DNA of 64,000 nt from contig CAIYWC010000080.1 in assembly GCA_903929795.1 (NCBI GenBank), forward strand, positions 27,577 to 91,576, read 5' to 3'. The translations under genes were made by a program, and so were the position numbers. This document shows positions 1 through 8,416 of the stretch, one piece after another (position 1 is the stretch's first letter; every line of letters starts with the position of its first letter). The notes beneath the pieces are model-generated. The model did no database searches and was not told the origin of the DNA. It saw only the letters and a program-made list of their open reading frames with translations. This DNA comes from an uncultured Myxococcales bacterium (GTDB lineage Bacteria > Myxococcota_A > UBA9042).

Positions 1-156
1 CAGCGCCGCCGCCGCGACGTCGCGCATCGGCAGCTGATAGCTGAACAAGTCTGCACCGTCGCCCACGTACACGCCGGGCAGCGTCAGCGCCCACAGCAGC
101 GGCAGCGTCATCGCTGCGATCCCGGCCGCCAAAATGGCTCGACTGCGGTTTGCCAT
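1..156 (-). CDS. N-terminal fragment of a membrane protein (cut by window start)
   Basis: Fifty-two codons read from an ATG at 156 to the window edge with no stop. The N-terminus is a short basic stretch followed by a hydrophobic helix (about residues 8-30), then a loop with the residues DLFSYQLPMRD. A single N-terminal helix followed by a D-x-x-x-Y-Q-x-P loop is typical of large YfhO-like or glycosyltransferase-type membrane proteins, but too little is present to name the family. A purine-rich GGGGGAAAG lies just upstream of the ATG. It starts 25 bp after the ArsA-like gene on the same strand, so the two are probably co-transcribed. Confidence 0.6.
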   Translation of the reverse strand, partial: MANRSRAILAAGIAAMTLPLLWALTLPGVYVGDGADLFSYQLPMRDVAAAAL

Positions 157-180
157 TGCTTTCCCCCGCTTGCAGCGCGC

Positions 181-1338
181 CTAGCCTTCCAGCAGCGCGT
201 CCGTCATGCGAAACAGCCCGGCCAGCGAGTCGGGTTCATCCGGCGCCCGCGGCACCGGCAGGACCTGCAGGTCGCGCGCCAGCCCGTGCACGGTTTCCAC
301 GACGCGCGCGTCCGCCAGTGCGAGCGTCGCCAGCCGCCGCGCCGCCGCGCCCAACAGCTTCGCCGTTCGCGGCGCCTGAGCATCGTCCCCGCCGATCGCG
401 TCCGGGCCCAGCGCCAGGAGCAGCGCCTCCAGCTGCGTCTCCAGCTCCGGGCCCGCCGCCGCCGGCGACGTGGGAAACGGCGCCACGCGATTGACGATCC
501 ACGTGCCCGCGTACATTTCCTGCTCCTTGAGCTTCTGGCGCAGGTACCGCGCCTCCTCGGTCGACGTCGCGTCGCACGACGACACAAGCACGAACGCCGT
601 GTCGGGTCCGCGCAACAGTGCCTGGGTGCGGCGCGCGCCTTCGACAAAACCCTCAAACGTATCGGAAAGATGCGAGAAAAACTGCAGCAGTTCGCTGAAC
701 ATCTCGACCGACGTGAACCGCGACAGCCCGCGCATCACCACGCTGCCGGCGCGAAACGGCCCCGTCCGCAGCTTCTGCGTCGGCTTGAGCAGCAGCTGGA
801 ACGCACGCGAGTCGAACAGCCCGACAAGCCGGTCCGGCGCGTCCAAAAAGTCCAGGGCGTGCGCCGACGGCGGTGTGTCCAGGACGATCAGGTCCCACTG
901 GCCCGAGGTCGCCGACTCGTACAGCCGCTCCATCGCCATGTATTCCTGCGTGCCAGCCAGTGTCGTCGAGGCCTGGCGGTAGAACGGGTGGTTCAGGATC
1001 GCGTCTCGTGACTCCGGCGTCTTGGCGTAGCGGCCGACCACGCGGTCAAACGTGCGCTTGACGTCCAGCATCGCCGCGTCCAGCGGTGCCGACACCACGC
1101 AGTGCTGCGCGGCAAAATCGGCGACCGGAATGCGCTGCACGTTTTCGTCAAATTTCTCCAGCCCCAGCGCGGAAGCCAGCCGCCGGGCCGGGTCCACCGT
1201 CAGCACCAGCGTGCGCCGACCCAGCCGCGCCGCCGCCACGCCGATCGCCGCCGACAGCGTGGTTTTGCCCACGCCGCCCGCGCCGACGACAACGATGACG
1301 CGCCTTTCGGCAATGATGTGAGCCAGTGACAGTGGCAC
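181..1338 (-). CDS. ArsA/GET3-family ATPase
   Basis: A 385-residue P-loop ATPase of the anion-transporting/tail-anchored-protein-targeting ArsA/GET3 family. The Walker A segment GAGGVGKTT lies at residues 19-27 and is followed by the family-typical TVDPARRL (switch-like DPA motif); a second nucleotide-site segment VLDTPPSAHALDFLD lies mid-protein. The GTG at 1338 is preferred because GGGGAAG sits just upstream; a TTG at 1350 is an alternative. In Myxococcota and Actinobacteria such ATPases often occur without any arsenic genes, and no arsB, arsC or arsR is visible here, so arsenite export is not supported. The cytoplasmic substrate is unknown. It heads a probable two-gene unit with the membrane protein that runs off the window. 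Confidence 0.85.
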   Translation of the reverse strand: MPLSLAHIIAERRVIVVVGAGGVGKTTLSAAIGVAAARLGRRTLVLTVDPARRLASALGLEKFDENVQRIPVADFAAQHCVVSAPLDAAMLDVKRTFDRVVGRYAKTPESRDAILNHPFYRQASTTLAGTQEYMAMERLYESATSGQWDLIVLDTPPSAHALDFLDAPDRLVGLFDSRAFQLLLKPTQKLRTGPFRAGSVVMRGLSRFTSVEMFSELLQFFSHLSDTFEGFVEGARRTQALLRGPDTAFVLVSSCDATSTEEARYLRQKLKEQEMYAGTWIVNRVAPFPTSPAAAGPELETQLEALLLALGPDAIGGDDAQAPRTAKLLGAAARRLATLALADARVVETVHGLARDLQVLPVPRAPDEPDSLAGLFRMTDALLEG

Positions 1339-1407
1339 GCGCTTCCCCAACGCCGACGAGCGGCGCAGACTCGATACACGCTGCCGCCGCAGACGTCAAA
1401 GGGCCAG

Positions 1408-1920
1408 ATGCAGACACCGCCGCAGGAGCACCTTCAGAATTCGCCGGAAACGCCGTATTTTTATGCGGTTGGCGTGCGAAAGTTCGTCGCGTTGTGGCTG
1501 GGGTCGCTGGGCTTCTACGGCCTGCACTGGTTCCATGCGCACTGGCGCGTGATCCGCGATCGCACCGCTGGCGACTTCAAGCCGTGGCAGCGCACACTGC
1601 TGGCTGGCTCGTGGTGCGAGCCGCTGCTGGCGCAGTTCGTGGAGGCGGCCGACGGTGCCAAGCCATTCAAGCCGCGCACGCGCGCTGTGCTGTGGCTGGC
1701 GCTGACGGCGACGCTGCTGCTGGGACCGCCGCTGAGCCTGCTGTGCCCGTTCGCGTTCCTGCCGCTGGTCGCGGCGCAGCAGCTGGCGAATCAAGTCGCG
1801 GCGGTGCGGACGCCGGGAGCGGACGCGAACACGCGCGTCCGCGGTGGCGAATGGCTGGTGCTGCTGCCACTGGCGGCGGTGATCGCGTTTGGCGTTGGGC
1901 TGCTGGCCGGCCGGTTGTAG
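1408..1920 (+). CDS. small membrane protein, DUF4234-like
   Basis: A 170-residue protein starting FYAVGVRKFVALWLGSLGFYG after a short polar lead, followed by H-W-F and a W-R-x-I-R segment. This arrangement (FxxVxxxKF, a helix, then YWFYxxW) is the pattern seen in small bacterial DUF4234-type membrane proteins. Two or three further hydrophobic segments follow, around residues 95-125 and 150-170. It is divergent from the ArsA-like gene, with about 70 bp between the starts. No enzymatic motif is visible and the function is unknown. Confidence 0.6.
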   Translation: MQTPPQEHLQNSPETPYFYAVGVRKFVALWLGSLGFYGLHWFHAHWRVIRDRTAGDFKPWQRTLLAGSWCEPLLAQFVEAADGAKPFKPRTRAVLWLALTATLLLGPPLSLLCPFAFLPLVAAQQLANQVAAVRTPGADANTRVRGGEWLVLLPLAAVIAFGVGLLAGRL

Positions 1921-1998
1921 CGCTCGGGCACGACTGCGGGCAAAACCTTTGCGCCACGCGCCATTCGCAGTATCGTCGCGTCTCCACACGAGGCCCGC

Positions 1999-3054
1999 AT
2001 GTCCGCTGCCGAATTCAACGTCAAAGGTCGCATCGAGGCCTTCCTCGCCCACCGCATCTTGCGCCTGCCGCCAGGGTTCGTCGCGTGGCTGCTGGGCAAA
2101 CGGCGGCGCATCGTCAACGGCGTGGCGCTGGACCCGACCGTGCAGCTCAGCCTCGACCTGTTCAAGCTGACCGGCCGACCGACCATGGACCAGTTGGGCC
2201 CGGAAGCCGCGCGTCTGGAATTCGCCAAGCTGGTGCCGATCGCCGACTTGGCGCCGCGGCCGTTGCTGGACGTGCAAAACCGCACGATCCCCGGGCCAGG
2301 CGGGCCGATTCCGATCCGCATCTACCGCGACAAGCCCGGCATCCGGCCGGCGGTGGTCTTTGTGCACGGCGGCGGCTTCGTGGTCGGCAATCTGGACACG
2401 CACGACCCGCCGCTGCGGGAGTTGGCGCATCAGAGCGGCTGCGTCGTCATCGCCGTGGACTACCGGCTGGCGCCCGAGCACCCGTTTCCCGCTGCGCTGG
2501 ACGATGCGCTGGCGGCGCTGGCATGGGTGCAGAAAAATGCCCGCGCGCTGCAGCTTCAGGGCGACAAGATCGCGATGGGCGGCGACAGTGCCGGCGGCAA
2601 CCTGACGGCGGCGGTGTGCCATGAACTGCGCCGCACCGGCGGCCAGCTGCCGGCGGCCCAGGTGCTCATCTACCCGGCCACCGACATGCACAACCTGGCA
2701 CCGTCGCGCGAGACCTACGCGCAGGGGTATTTTCTTGATCGCGGGCTGATCGACATGTTCGTGCGCGCGTACGCGCCGGCGCCTGGGCAGACTGCCGATC
2801 CGCGGGTCTCGCCGCTCCTGTCGGTGGATTTCACCGGCCAACCGCCAGCGCTGCTGATAACCGCCGGTTTTGACCCGTTGCAAGACGAAGGCCTTGCGTA
2901 TGGCCGCAAGCTGGAGGTCGCAGGCTGCAAGGTCGCGTTCCTGCATTTTCCCCAGCAAATTCATGGTGTATTCGGCATGGCCGGCGCGGTGGATGACGGC
3001 CGGTTGGCGATCGCCGCTTGCGCGCGATTCCTGCGCGAGACGCTCGGCGGTTGA
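1999..3054 (+). CDS. alpha/beta-hydrolase, HSL-type carboxylesterase
   Basis: A 351-residue esterase/lipase of the hormone-sensitive-lipase branch (alpha/beta-hydrolase fold 3). The oxyanion-hole motif HGGGF is at residues 123-127, the nucleophile elbow GDSAGG places the catalytic Ser at 197, and the rest of the triad is Asp292 (in AGFDPLQDEG) and His322 (in IHGVFGM). The family hydrolyses short- to medium-chain acyl esters. There is no signal peptide, so it should be cytoplasmic. About 90 N-terminal residues precede the core and would form the cap. It stands alone between two unrelated genes. Confidence 0.9.
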   Translation: MSAAEFNVKGRIEAFLAHRILRLPPGFVAWLLGKRRRIVNGVALDPTVQLSLDLFKLTGRPTMDQLGPEAARLEFAKLVPIADLAPRPLLDVQNRTIPGPGGPIPIRIYRDKPGIRPAVVFVHGGGFVVGNLDTHDPPLRELAHQSGCVVIAVDYRLAPEHPFPAALDDALAALAWVQKNARALQLQGDKIAMGGDSAGGNLTAAVCHELRRTGGQLPAAQVLIYPATDMHNLAPSRETYAQGYFLDRGLIDMFVRAYAPAPGQTADPRVSPLLSVDFTGQPPALLITAGFDPLQDEGLAYGRKLEVAGCKVAFLHFPQQIHGVFGMAGAVDDGRLAIAACARFLRETLGG

Positions 3055-3206
3055 CGCTGAACGCAGCGGCAATTCTGTGTCGAAACGTCAAAATTGCCAG
3101 CCCGTCGCGACTTTTGCGTTGACGCCGCGAGGCCGCTGGCCCAATCTCCCTGCCGCTTGGCGCCGGCGCGCGGCGGGCGGCCTTTCCACTTCCGATCTGG
3201 ATTTTC

Positions 3207-4670
3207 ATGCGTACTTTCAAGGTCTTGACTCACTTCCTGGCGGTCGCAGCTTGTGGCGCTCTCTGCGTTGCATGTGGCACCGATGACGCTGCAACCACGG
3301 CAACCGGGGCAGACGACGCGGCGACCGACAACGATCTTGGCGCCCTGGACGCTGCGGACGGCACCGCGGACGCGGCGGGAACCGACGATGCGGCGGACGC
3401 GGTCACCGAAGACACGGCCGCGGACATCGCCTACAGCGATGCGCCGTTCGAAACCGCGAGCCACAACGCCTTGCCGCAGCTGGTTTTTGGCGGTGTCGGC
3501 GTGCTGCACAATCCGCAGATCGTGACGGTGACCTTCGCCAACGACCCGCTCGCTGACCAGTTCGAGGTGTTCGGCGCGCAAATCCAGAAGACGCAATGGT
3601 GGGCGTCCTGGTCGGCGGGCTACTGCTCCTCGGCGGGCAAGTGCATCGGCACGGGCGGGTCGGACAAGGTACGGCTCGGCGTGACGGCGGCCAAGAGCTA
3701 CACGGACACGACGGCCGATCCGGCGGATCCGACCAAGCCGTACGCTGCGTCATCGATTCAGCAGTTCATCGCCAACCAGCTGGACGCCGCGACGTTGCCT
3801 GCCCCGGTGACGGACACGGTGTACGTGATCTACTTTCCGCAGGGCACGCAGATCTCGCTGGCTGGCGGCCCGGGCCAGCCCGTATCCAAGAGCTGCCAAG
3901 CCTTTGGCGGCTATCACCATTCCTTGCCGTATGGCGGCCGGCAGGTGGCATACGCGGTCCTGCCCGAGTGCAAAAACGGCGATCCGGGCATGACGCAAGT
4001 GGAGAGCGTCCTCTTTTCAGCGAGCCACGAGATTGCCGAGTCGGCGACGGACCCGTACACGAACCCGAACGCTCAGGCGTCGCCTTATGGCGGATACAAC
4101 ATCAATGTCGAGGACTTGAACGTGCTCGCTTGGGTCTTCGCGCTCGGCGGCGGTGAAGTCGGCGATCTGTGCCCGAACCTGCCGTACGGCGGCTTTGGCT
4201 ATGCAACGACGACCGACACGACGCCGCAGTACAAGGTCACGCGCGTGTGGAGCAACGTCGCGGCGAAGGCGAACCACAACCCGTGCGTGCCGGCGGATCC
4301 CGGCCCGTACTTCAACATGGCGCCGGAGAAGAACAAAGGCACCGACGTGAACATCGAGCTGGGCCAGAGCAAGACGATCGCGCTACATGCGTTTTCGGAC
4401 ATGAAGGTGCAGCCGTGGACGGTCACGGCCATCGACATCGACTCGTTCCAAGGCGGCGGCACGCCTTTGACCTTTGATTTCAACGGTCAGTCGTCGGTGA
4501 CGGTGAACAACGGCGACATCGTGAACATGACCATCACGCGCGATTACAACGCCCAGCCCGCGCAGGCGTATGGCGCGATTGCGATGATCATGTCGACGTC
4601 CGCGGACGGCCAGTCGACGAACTACTGGCCGATTTGGTCGTACACGCAAAAAGAGCTGACCGGCAAGTAG
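3207..4670 (+). CDS. secreted lipoprotein with HExxE-like motif, possibly EXORDIUM-like
   Basis: A 487-residue protein with a signal peptide and lipobox ending LCVAC (Cys23), then an Asp/Ala/Thr-rich tether to about residue 80. The mature domain contains SASHEIAESATDP with His274 and Glu275. A Ser-x-x-His-Glu-x-x-Glu segment followed by a Thr/Asp-Pro is reminiscent of the plant phosphate-induced/EXORDIUM family and its bacterial relatives, where HE-containing segments are conserved; this is a resemblance, not a demonstrated match. A zinc-protease reading of HExxE is possible. Substrate and role are unknown. It is convergent with pyrE, with 12 bp between the two stops. Confidence 0.7.
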   Translation: MRTFKVLTHFLAVAACGALCVACGTDDAATTATGADDAATDNDLGALDAADGTADAAGTDDAADAVTEDTAADIAYSDAPFETASHNALPQLVFGGVGVLHNPQIVTVTFANDPLADQFEVFGAQIQKTQWWASWSAGYCSSAGKCIGTGGSDKVRLGVTAAKSYTDTTADPADPTKPYAASSIQQFIANQLDAATLPAPVTDTVYVIYFPQGTQISLAGGPGQPVSKSCQAFGGYHHSLPYGGRQVAYAVLPECKNGDPGMTQVESVLFSASHEIAESATDPYTNPNAQASPYGGYNINVEDLNVLAWVFALGGGEVGDLCPNLPYGGFGYATTTDTTPQYKVTRVWSNVAAKANHNPCVPADPGPYFNMAPEKNKGTDVNIELGQSKTIALHAFSDMKVQPWTVTAIDIDSFQGGGTPLTFDFNGQSSVTVNNGDIVNMTITRDYNAQPAQAYGAIAMIMSTSADGQSTNYWPIWSYTQKELTGK

Positions 4671-4682
4671 GCGCCGGACCGG

Positions 4683-5282
4683 CTACTGCGCCGCCACTTC
4701 CGCCTTCGCGTGCGCGACCGCGGCGTGCATGCGCGTCAGCAACTCCGTGCGCGTCACCAGCACGTGGACTTCCACGCCGTGGGCCTCAATCGCCTCGCGG
4801 CCGCCTTCCTCGCGGTCCACCAGAATCAGCGCGTGTTCCACGATGTGGCCGGCCTGGCGGATGCGGTCGATTGCCTTGATGGTCGAGCCGCCTGTCGTGA
4901 TCACGTCATCGATGACTGCGACATGCGAGTGCGGCGCCAAGTCGCCTTCCAGCCACTGCTCCGTGCCGTGCTTTTTGGGCTCTTTGCGCACGACAAACGC
5001 GTTGAGCGGATGCGATCGGCTGTGGCTGTGCATCGCGATTGCGTTGGCAATCGGGTCCGCGCCGAGCGTCAGGCCGCCGACCGCGGCCAGACGAAACGGC
5101 TTGAGCGCCTCGTAGCCCAGCGCGCCGATGACGTTCAAGCCTTCCGCCTGGAGTGTCACCGGCTTGCAATTGACGTAGTACGGCGACGTCCCGCCCGAGG
5201 CGAGGATAAACGGCGGGTTTTCACGCACTTGAAACGAGTGCAGCAAGAGAAGCTCAATCAACCGGTCTTTGCGCAAATCCAT
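4683..5282 (-). CDS. pyrE: orotate phosphoribosyltransferase
   Basis: A 199-residue enzyme that joins orotate to PRPP to give OMP in pyrimidine biosynthesis. The PRPP-binding signature VAVIDDVITTGGS is complete, and the N-terminal FILASGGTSPYYVNCK carries the orotate-site lysine region typical of PyrE. The ATG at 5282 gives an N-terminus MDLRKDRLIELL of standard length; a TTG at 5300 is also in frame but has no better ribosome site. It is divergent from pstB; a promoter-like pair lies at 5322-5350. It stands apart from other pyr genes, as is common. Confidence 0.95.
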   Translation of the reverse strand: MDLRKDRLIELLLLHSFQVRENPPFILASGGTSPYYVNCKPVTLQAEGLNVIGALGYEALKPFRLAAVGGLTLGADPIANAIAMHSHSRSHPLNAFVVRKEPKKHGTEQWLEGDLAPHSHVAVIDDVITTGGSTIKAIDRIRQAGHIVEHALILVDREEGGREAIEAHGVEVHVLVTRTELLTRMHAAVAHAKAEVAAQ

Positions 5283-5321
5283 GAGGGGCGTCTCCGGCAA
5301 GCGTCAAGGCTCGCAGGTCGA

Positions 5322-5350
5322 CGTATACCGGTCTCCGTGCGGCGCGTCGA
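5322..5350 (-). promoter_or_regulatory. putative sigma-70-type promoter of pyrE
   Basis: On the minus strand TCGACG (5350-5345) and TATACG (5327-5322) are separated by 17 bp and would start transcription about 33 bp upstream of the pyrE ATG. Both hexamers match the consensus at four of six positions. Read by eye only. Confidence 0.4.
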
Positions 5351-5435
5351 GTGGGAACCGGACGTGGGGAAGTTCACTTCGCTGCGGATGACAGGCGCTT
5401 GCTCTCGAACTGCGGCCACTGCGCGTAGCCCGGAC

Positions 5436-5475
5436 CTGTCGCGTCCGCGTCATCGCGCTGTCACACAGCCTGCAC
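5436..5475 (+). promoter_or_regulatory. phased Pho-box-like repeats upstream of pstB
   Basis: Seven-base units start exactly 11 bp apart: CTGTCGC at 5436, GCGTCAT at 5447, CTGTCAC at 5458 and a weak CCTGCAC at 5469. The PhoB consensus is two CTGTCAT units separated by 4 bp, i.e. an 11-bp period. The first three units match at 5, 5 and 6 of 7 positions. A TACCAG at 5493 lies 17 bp beyond the last unit and could be the -10 hexamer. The placement about 50 bp before pstB, and a phoB-phoR pair elsewhere in the window, support a PhoB operator. Confidence 0.55.
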
Positions 5476-5515
5476 AAACTGCGGCGGCCCGCTACCAGGG
5501 CAGTGGAGCCTCGCG

Positions 5516-6289
5516 ATGGCGCTCAAACCCGGCGATACCGCGCGCATCACGGTGCAGGATTTGTCGTTTTTCTACGGCAATACCCGGGTGTTGCACGACA
5601 ACTGCCTCGACATCGCCGACAAGCGCATCACCGCGTTCATCGGCCCATCCGGCTGCGGCAAGTCCACGCACATTCGCACGTACAACCGCATGTTTGCGCT
5701 CTACCCGGGCCAGCGCGCCACCGGCAGCGTCCAGCTGGGCGACGTCAACGTCCTGGATCCCAAGGCCATTCACGACATCGCGCTGCGCAGCCGCGTGGGC
5801 ATGGTGTTCCAAAAACCGACGCCGTTTCCAATGGCTATCTTCGACAACGTCGCCTTTGGCCTGAAATTGCTGGGAATTTCCGGCGCTGAGCTGGAGGACC
5901 GCGTCGTCGCGGCGCTCAAGAACGCGGCGCTCTGGGACGAGGTCAAGGACCGGCTCAAGGAGTCCGGGCTGATGCTCTCGGGCGGCCAGCAGCAGCGGCT
6001 GTGCATCGCGCGCGCGCTGGCAGTGGAGCCCGACGTGCTGCTGCTGGACGAGCCGGCGTCCGCGCTGGATCCGATCGCGACTGCGCGCATCGAGGAGCTG
6101 GTCCAGGAAATGCGCGGCCGGTACACGGTCGTCATCGTCACGCACAACCTGCAGCAAGCGGCGCGCGTCAGTGATTACACGACGTTTTTCTACCTCGGCC
6201 GCGTCATCGAGCACGGCCCGACGGACCTGATTTTCACACGGCCGACCGAGCAGCGGACCGAGGACTACATCACCGGCCGGTTTGGCTAG
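5516..6289 (+). CDS. pstB: phosphate ABC transporter ATP-binding protein PstB
   Basis: A 257-residue ABC ATPase that powers phosphate uptake through PstCA. Walker [10 protein letters not shown] is at residues 43-51, the Q-loop carries the PstB-typical [10 protein letters not shown], the ABC signature is LSGGQQQR, and Walker B is [12 protein letters not shown]. The C-terminal [11 protein letters not shown] is also PstB-like. It is followed 9 bp later by phoU, the standard pairing, but pstS, pstC and pstA are not adjacent, so the permease must be encoded elsewhere. Pho-box-like repeats precede it, which implies induction at low phosphate. Confidence 0.95.
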   Translation: MALKPGDTARITVQDLSFFYGNTRVLHDNCLDIADKRITAFIGPSGCGKSTHIRTYNRMFALYPGQRATGSVQLGDVNVLDPKAIHDIALRSRVGMVFQKPTPFPMAIFDNVAFGLKLLGISGAELEDRVVAALKNAALWDEVKDRLKESGLMLSGGQQQRLCIARALAVEPDVLLLDEPASALDPIATARIEELVQEMRGRYTVVIVTHNLQQAARVSDYTTFFYLGRVIEHGPTDLIFTRPTEQRTEDYITGRFG

Positions 6290-6298
6290 GAGGCGCCC

Positions 6299-6973
6299 AT
6301 GATGCACACGGACCGCACGTACGAGGCTGAGCTGCTGGCGCTGCGCGACCGGCTTGTCGACATGGTCGGCCAGGTCGAGTTGATGGTGACCGAAGCGGTG
6401 AAAGCCGTGGTCGAGCGCGACGCCCAGCTGGCCCGCGAGACGATACGCCTGGACCGCCGCGTGAACCGCGCGGAGGTCGAGATCGACGAGGCGTGCATGC
6501 TGCTGCTGGCGCGGCGCCAGCCGGTGGCGTCCGACCTGCGGCTTGTGACGACGGCGCTGAAGATGGTGACGGACATCGAGCGGATCGGCGACGTGGCCGT
6601 GAACTTGTGTGAGCGTGCGCTGGATCTGGCGGGGGAGCCGCCGATTCCGGTGATCGACGAGGCGCTGCAAGCACTGGGCCTGCTGGCGGCGGCGATGTTG
6701 CGCAAGGCGATCGAGGCCTTCGCCGAGCGCGATGCCGAAAAGGCCGAGGTCGTGCTGGACATGGACGACGACGCGGACGAGCGCTACCACCAGATCGTGC
6801 GGGCGCTGGCGCAGCGGATCCGCGACGATCCGGACAAGGTCGAGCAAAACGTCGCGCTGCAATCGGCGGCCAAGCAGTTGGAGCGGATCGGCGACCACGC
6901 GACGAACCTGGCGGAGCAGGTGATCCTGCTGGTGCGCGGCCAGGACTTGCGCCACCAGGGCAAACTGGCGTGA
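6299..6973 (+). CDS. phoU: phosphate signalling regulator PhoU
   Basis: A 224-residue all-helical protein with two tandem PhoU three-helix units. Each carries the metal-binding ERIGD motif (ERIGDVAVN near residue 98 and ERIGDHATN near residue 198). PhoU links the Pst transporter to the PhoR kinase and damps the Pho response when phosphate is plentiful. An AGGAGG Shine-Dalgarno overlaps the end of pstB, and two consecutive ATG codons (6299, 6302) could serve as start. It forms an operon with pstB. Confidence 0.95.
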   Translation: MMHTDRTYEAELLALRDRLVDMVGQVELMVTEAVKAVVERDAQLARETIRLDRRVNRAEVEIDEACMLLLARRQPVASDLRLVTTALKMVTDIERIGDVAVNLCERALDLAGEPPIPVIDEALQALGLLAAAMLRKAIEAFAERDAEKAEVVLDMDDDADERYHQIVRALAQRIRDDPDKVEQNVALQSAAKQLERIGDHATNLAEQVILLVRGQDLRHQGKLA

Positions 6974-7027
6974 GCGATTGACGTTTTTCGGCCGCGATCC
7001 CACCATCACACGGGCACTGAGGTGGCG

Positions 7028-7582
7028 ATGACGCGACAGACATCGGAAGAACGGCGGGGACAGCTGATCGCGCTCGGCCGGCGGCTCTTTTCCACGCAGG
7101 CGTACGACGCGATTTCCACCGACGACATCGCGCGCGAAGCCGGCATCTCCAAGGGCTTGCTTTACCACTACTTTCCCGGCAAGCGGGAGTACTACGTGGC
7201 GACGGTCCAGTCGCTGGCGGATGAGCTGCTGACGCGGCTGACGTTTGCGCCCGGCGACGACGTGCACGGGACCCTGGAGCGCACCCTGCTGCAGTTTCTC
7301 GACTTCATCGAGGCCAACGCGGCGATGTATCGGGCGCTTCTGCGCGGCGGCATCGGCATGGACGCCGAGGTCAGCGCGCTGATCGAGCGTGTCCGCCGCA
7401 CCGTGCTGCAGCGGATCCAGCTGCTCCTCGGCCTGGGCGACGACCCGCTGACGCAGCTGCGGCTCTACGGCTGGCTGGGCTTTGCCGAGCACACGAGCCT
7501 GGAGTGGCTGGAGCACCACCAGGTCGACCGCACGCGGCTGATGCAGCTGTGGCTGGAGCAGCTCGTGGCGCTGTCCGGGTGA
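7028..7582 (+). CDS. TetR-family transcriptional regulator
   Basis: A 184-residue regulator with an N-terminal TetR helix-turn-helix (DIAREAGISKGLLYHYF, about residues 36-52) and a helical ligand/dimerisation domain. The ATG at 7028 is preferred over the GTG at 7022 because GAGGTGG overlaps the GTG and is well spaced for the ATG. It stands 76 bp ahead of the cytidylyltransferase/phosphotransferase pair on the same strand, so it may control that lipid branch; the ligand cannot be inferred. A TTGACG at 6978 may be part of its promoter, but no convincing -10 was found. Confidence 0.9.
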   Translation: MTRQTSEERRGQLIALGRRLFSTQAYDAISTDDIAREAGISKGLLYHYFPGKREYYVATVQSLADELLTRLTFAPGDDVHGTLERTLLQFLDFIEANAAMYRALLRGGIGMDAEVSALIERVRRTVLQRIQLLLGLGDDPLTQLRLYGWLGFAEHTSLEWLEHHQVDRTRLMQLWLEQLVALSG

Positions 7583-7660
7583 CGCCCCGTTGCGCCGCCG
7601 CCCAAGGCGTCGCATCATCTTGCGACCGCGGCAGTTTACGCCGCGCCCCAGGGCCCGCCG

Positions 7661-8404
7661 ATGAAAGCGATTCTCCTTGCCGCCGGTGTCGGACGCCGCT
7701 TGCGGCCGTACACGGAAGACCGGCCCAAGTGCCTGCTGCCGTTGGGCGGCAAGACGCTGCTGGACCGCCACCTGGACGCGCTGGAGGCCAACGGCGTGCA
7801 TGAAGTGATTATCGTGCTGGGCCATTGCGGCGACCAGATCCGCGCGGCGGTGGCGCAGCGACCGGACGCGGCGCGCGTGCAGTTCCTGGAGAATACGCGG
7901 TACACGGAGGGCTCGATCCTGTCGTTCAACACCGCGATCGGCCACATCGACGACCACCCGGATGGCGCGATCCTCATGGACGCCGATGTGCTGTACCCGT
8001 GCGAGCTGATGCGCCGGCTTGTGCACGCGCCGGGGACGGCTTTTCTGGTCGACGAGACGAGCCTGGAGACCGGCGAGGAGATGACCGTCGGCATCAAGGA
8101 TGGCCTGGTGCGCACGATCGACCGCTTTGTCGGCGACGGCTGGGACCTGAAAGGCGAGACCGTCGGCTTTACCAAGTTCGCCGCTGAAGACGCGCCGGTG
8201 CTGCGCAGGCACATGGCCGACTGCCTGACCGAAGGCCTCACCAAGGCCGAATACGAGGCGGCGATCATTCGCTCGCTCAAGACCCACCCGGGGCATTACG
8301 CGCTCGTAGGCGACCTGCCGTGGACGGAGATCGACTTTGACAGCGATGTCGAGGTCGCCAAGGCGATGCTGCCCGAAGTCGAAGCGCTGGACGCCACGGC
8401 GTAA
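7661..8404 (+). CDS. LicC-like sugar/choline-phosphate nucleotidyltransferase
   Basis: A 247-residue nucleotidyltransferase. The N-terminus MKAILLAAGVGRRL with RPKCLLPLGG is the NTP-binding signature of this fold; ILMDADVLY (around residue 106) carries the metal-binding DAD. The segment NTRYTEGSILSF is close to the pattern in CTP:phosphocholine cytidylyltransferases of the LicC type. The next gene, 12 bp downstream, is a CDP-alcohol phosphotransferase, so the most economical reading is that this enzyme makes the CDP-activated head group (choline, ethanolamine or an inositol/sugar phosphate) used by it. Substrate is inferred from context. Confidence 0.85.
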   Translation: MKAILLAAGVGRRLRPYTEDRPKCLLPLGGKTLLDRHLDALEANGVHEVIIVLGHCGDQIRAAVAQRPDAARVQFLENTRYTEGSILSFNTAIGHIDDHPDGAILMDADVLYPCELMRRLVHAPGTAFLVDETSLETGEEMTVGIKDGLVRTIDRFVGDGWDLKGETVGFTKFAAEDAPVLRRHMADCLTEGLTKAEYEAAIIRSLKTHPGHYALVGDLPWTEIDFDSDVEVAKAMLPEVEALDATA

Positions 8405-8416
8405 GCGGAGGCCGCG

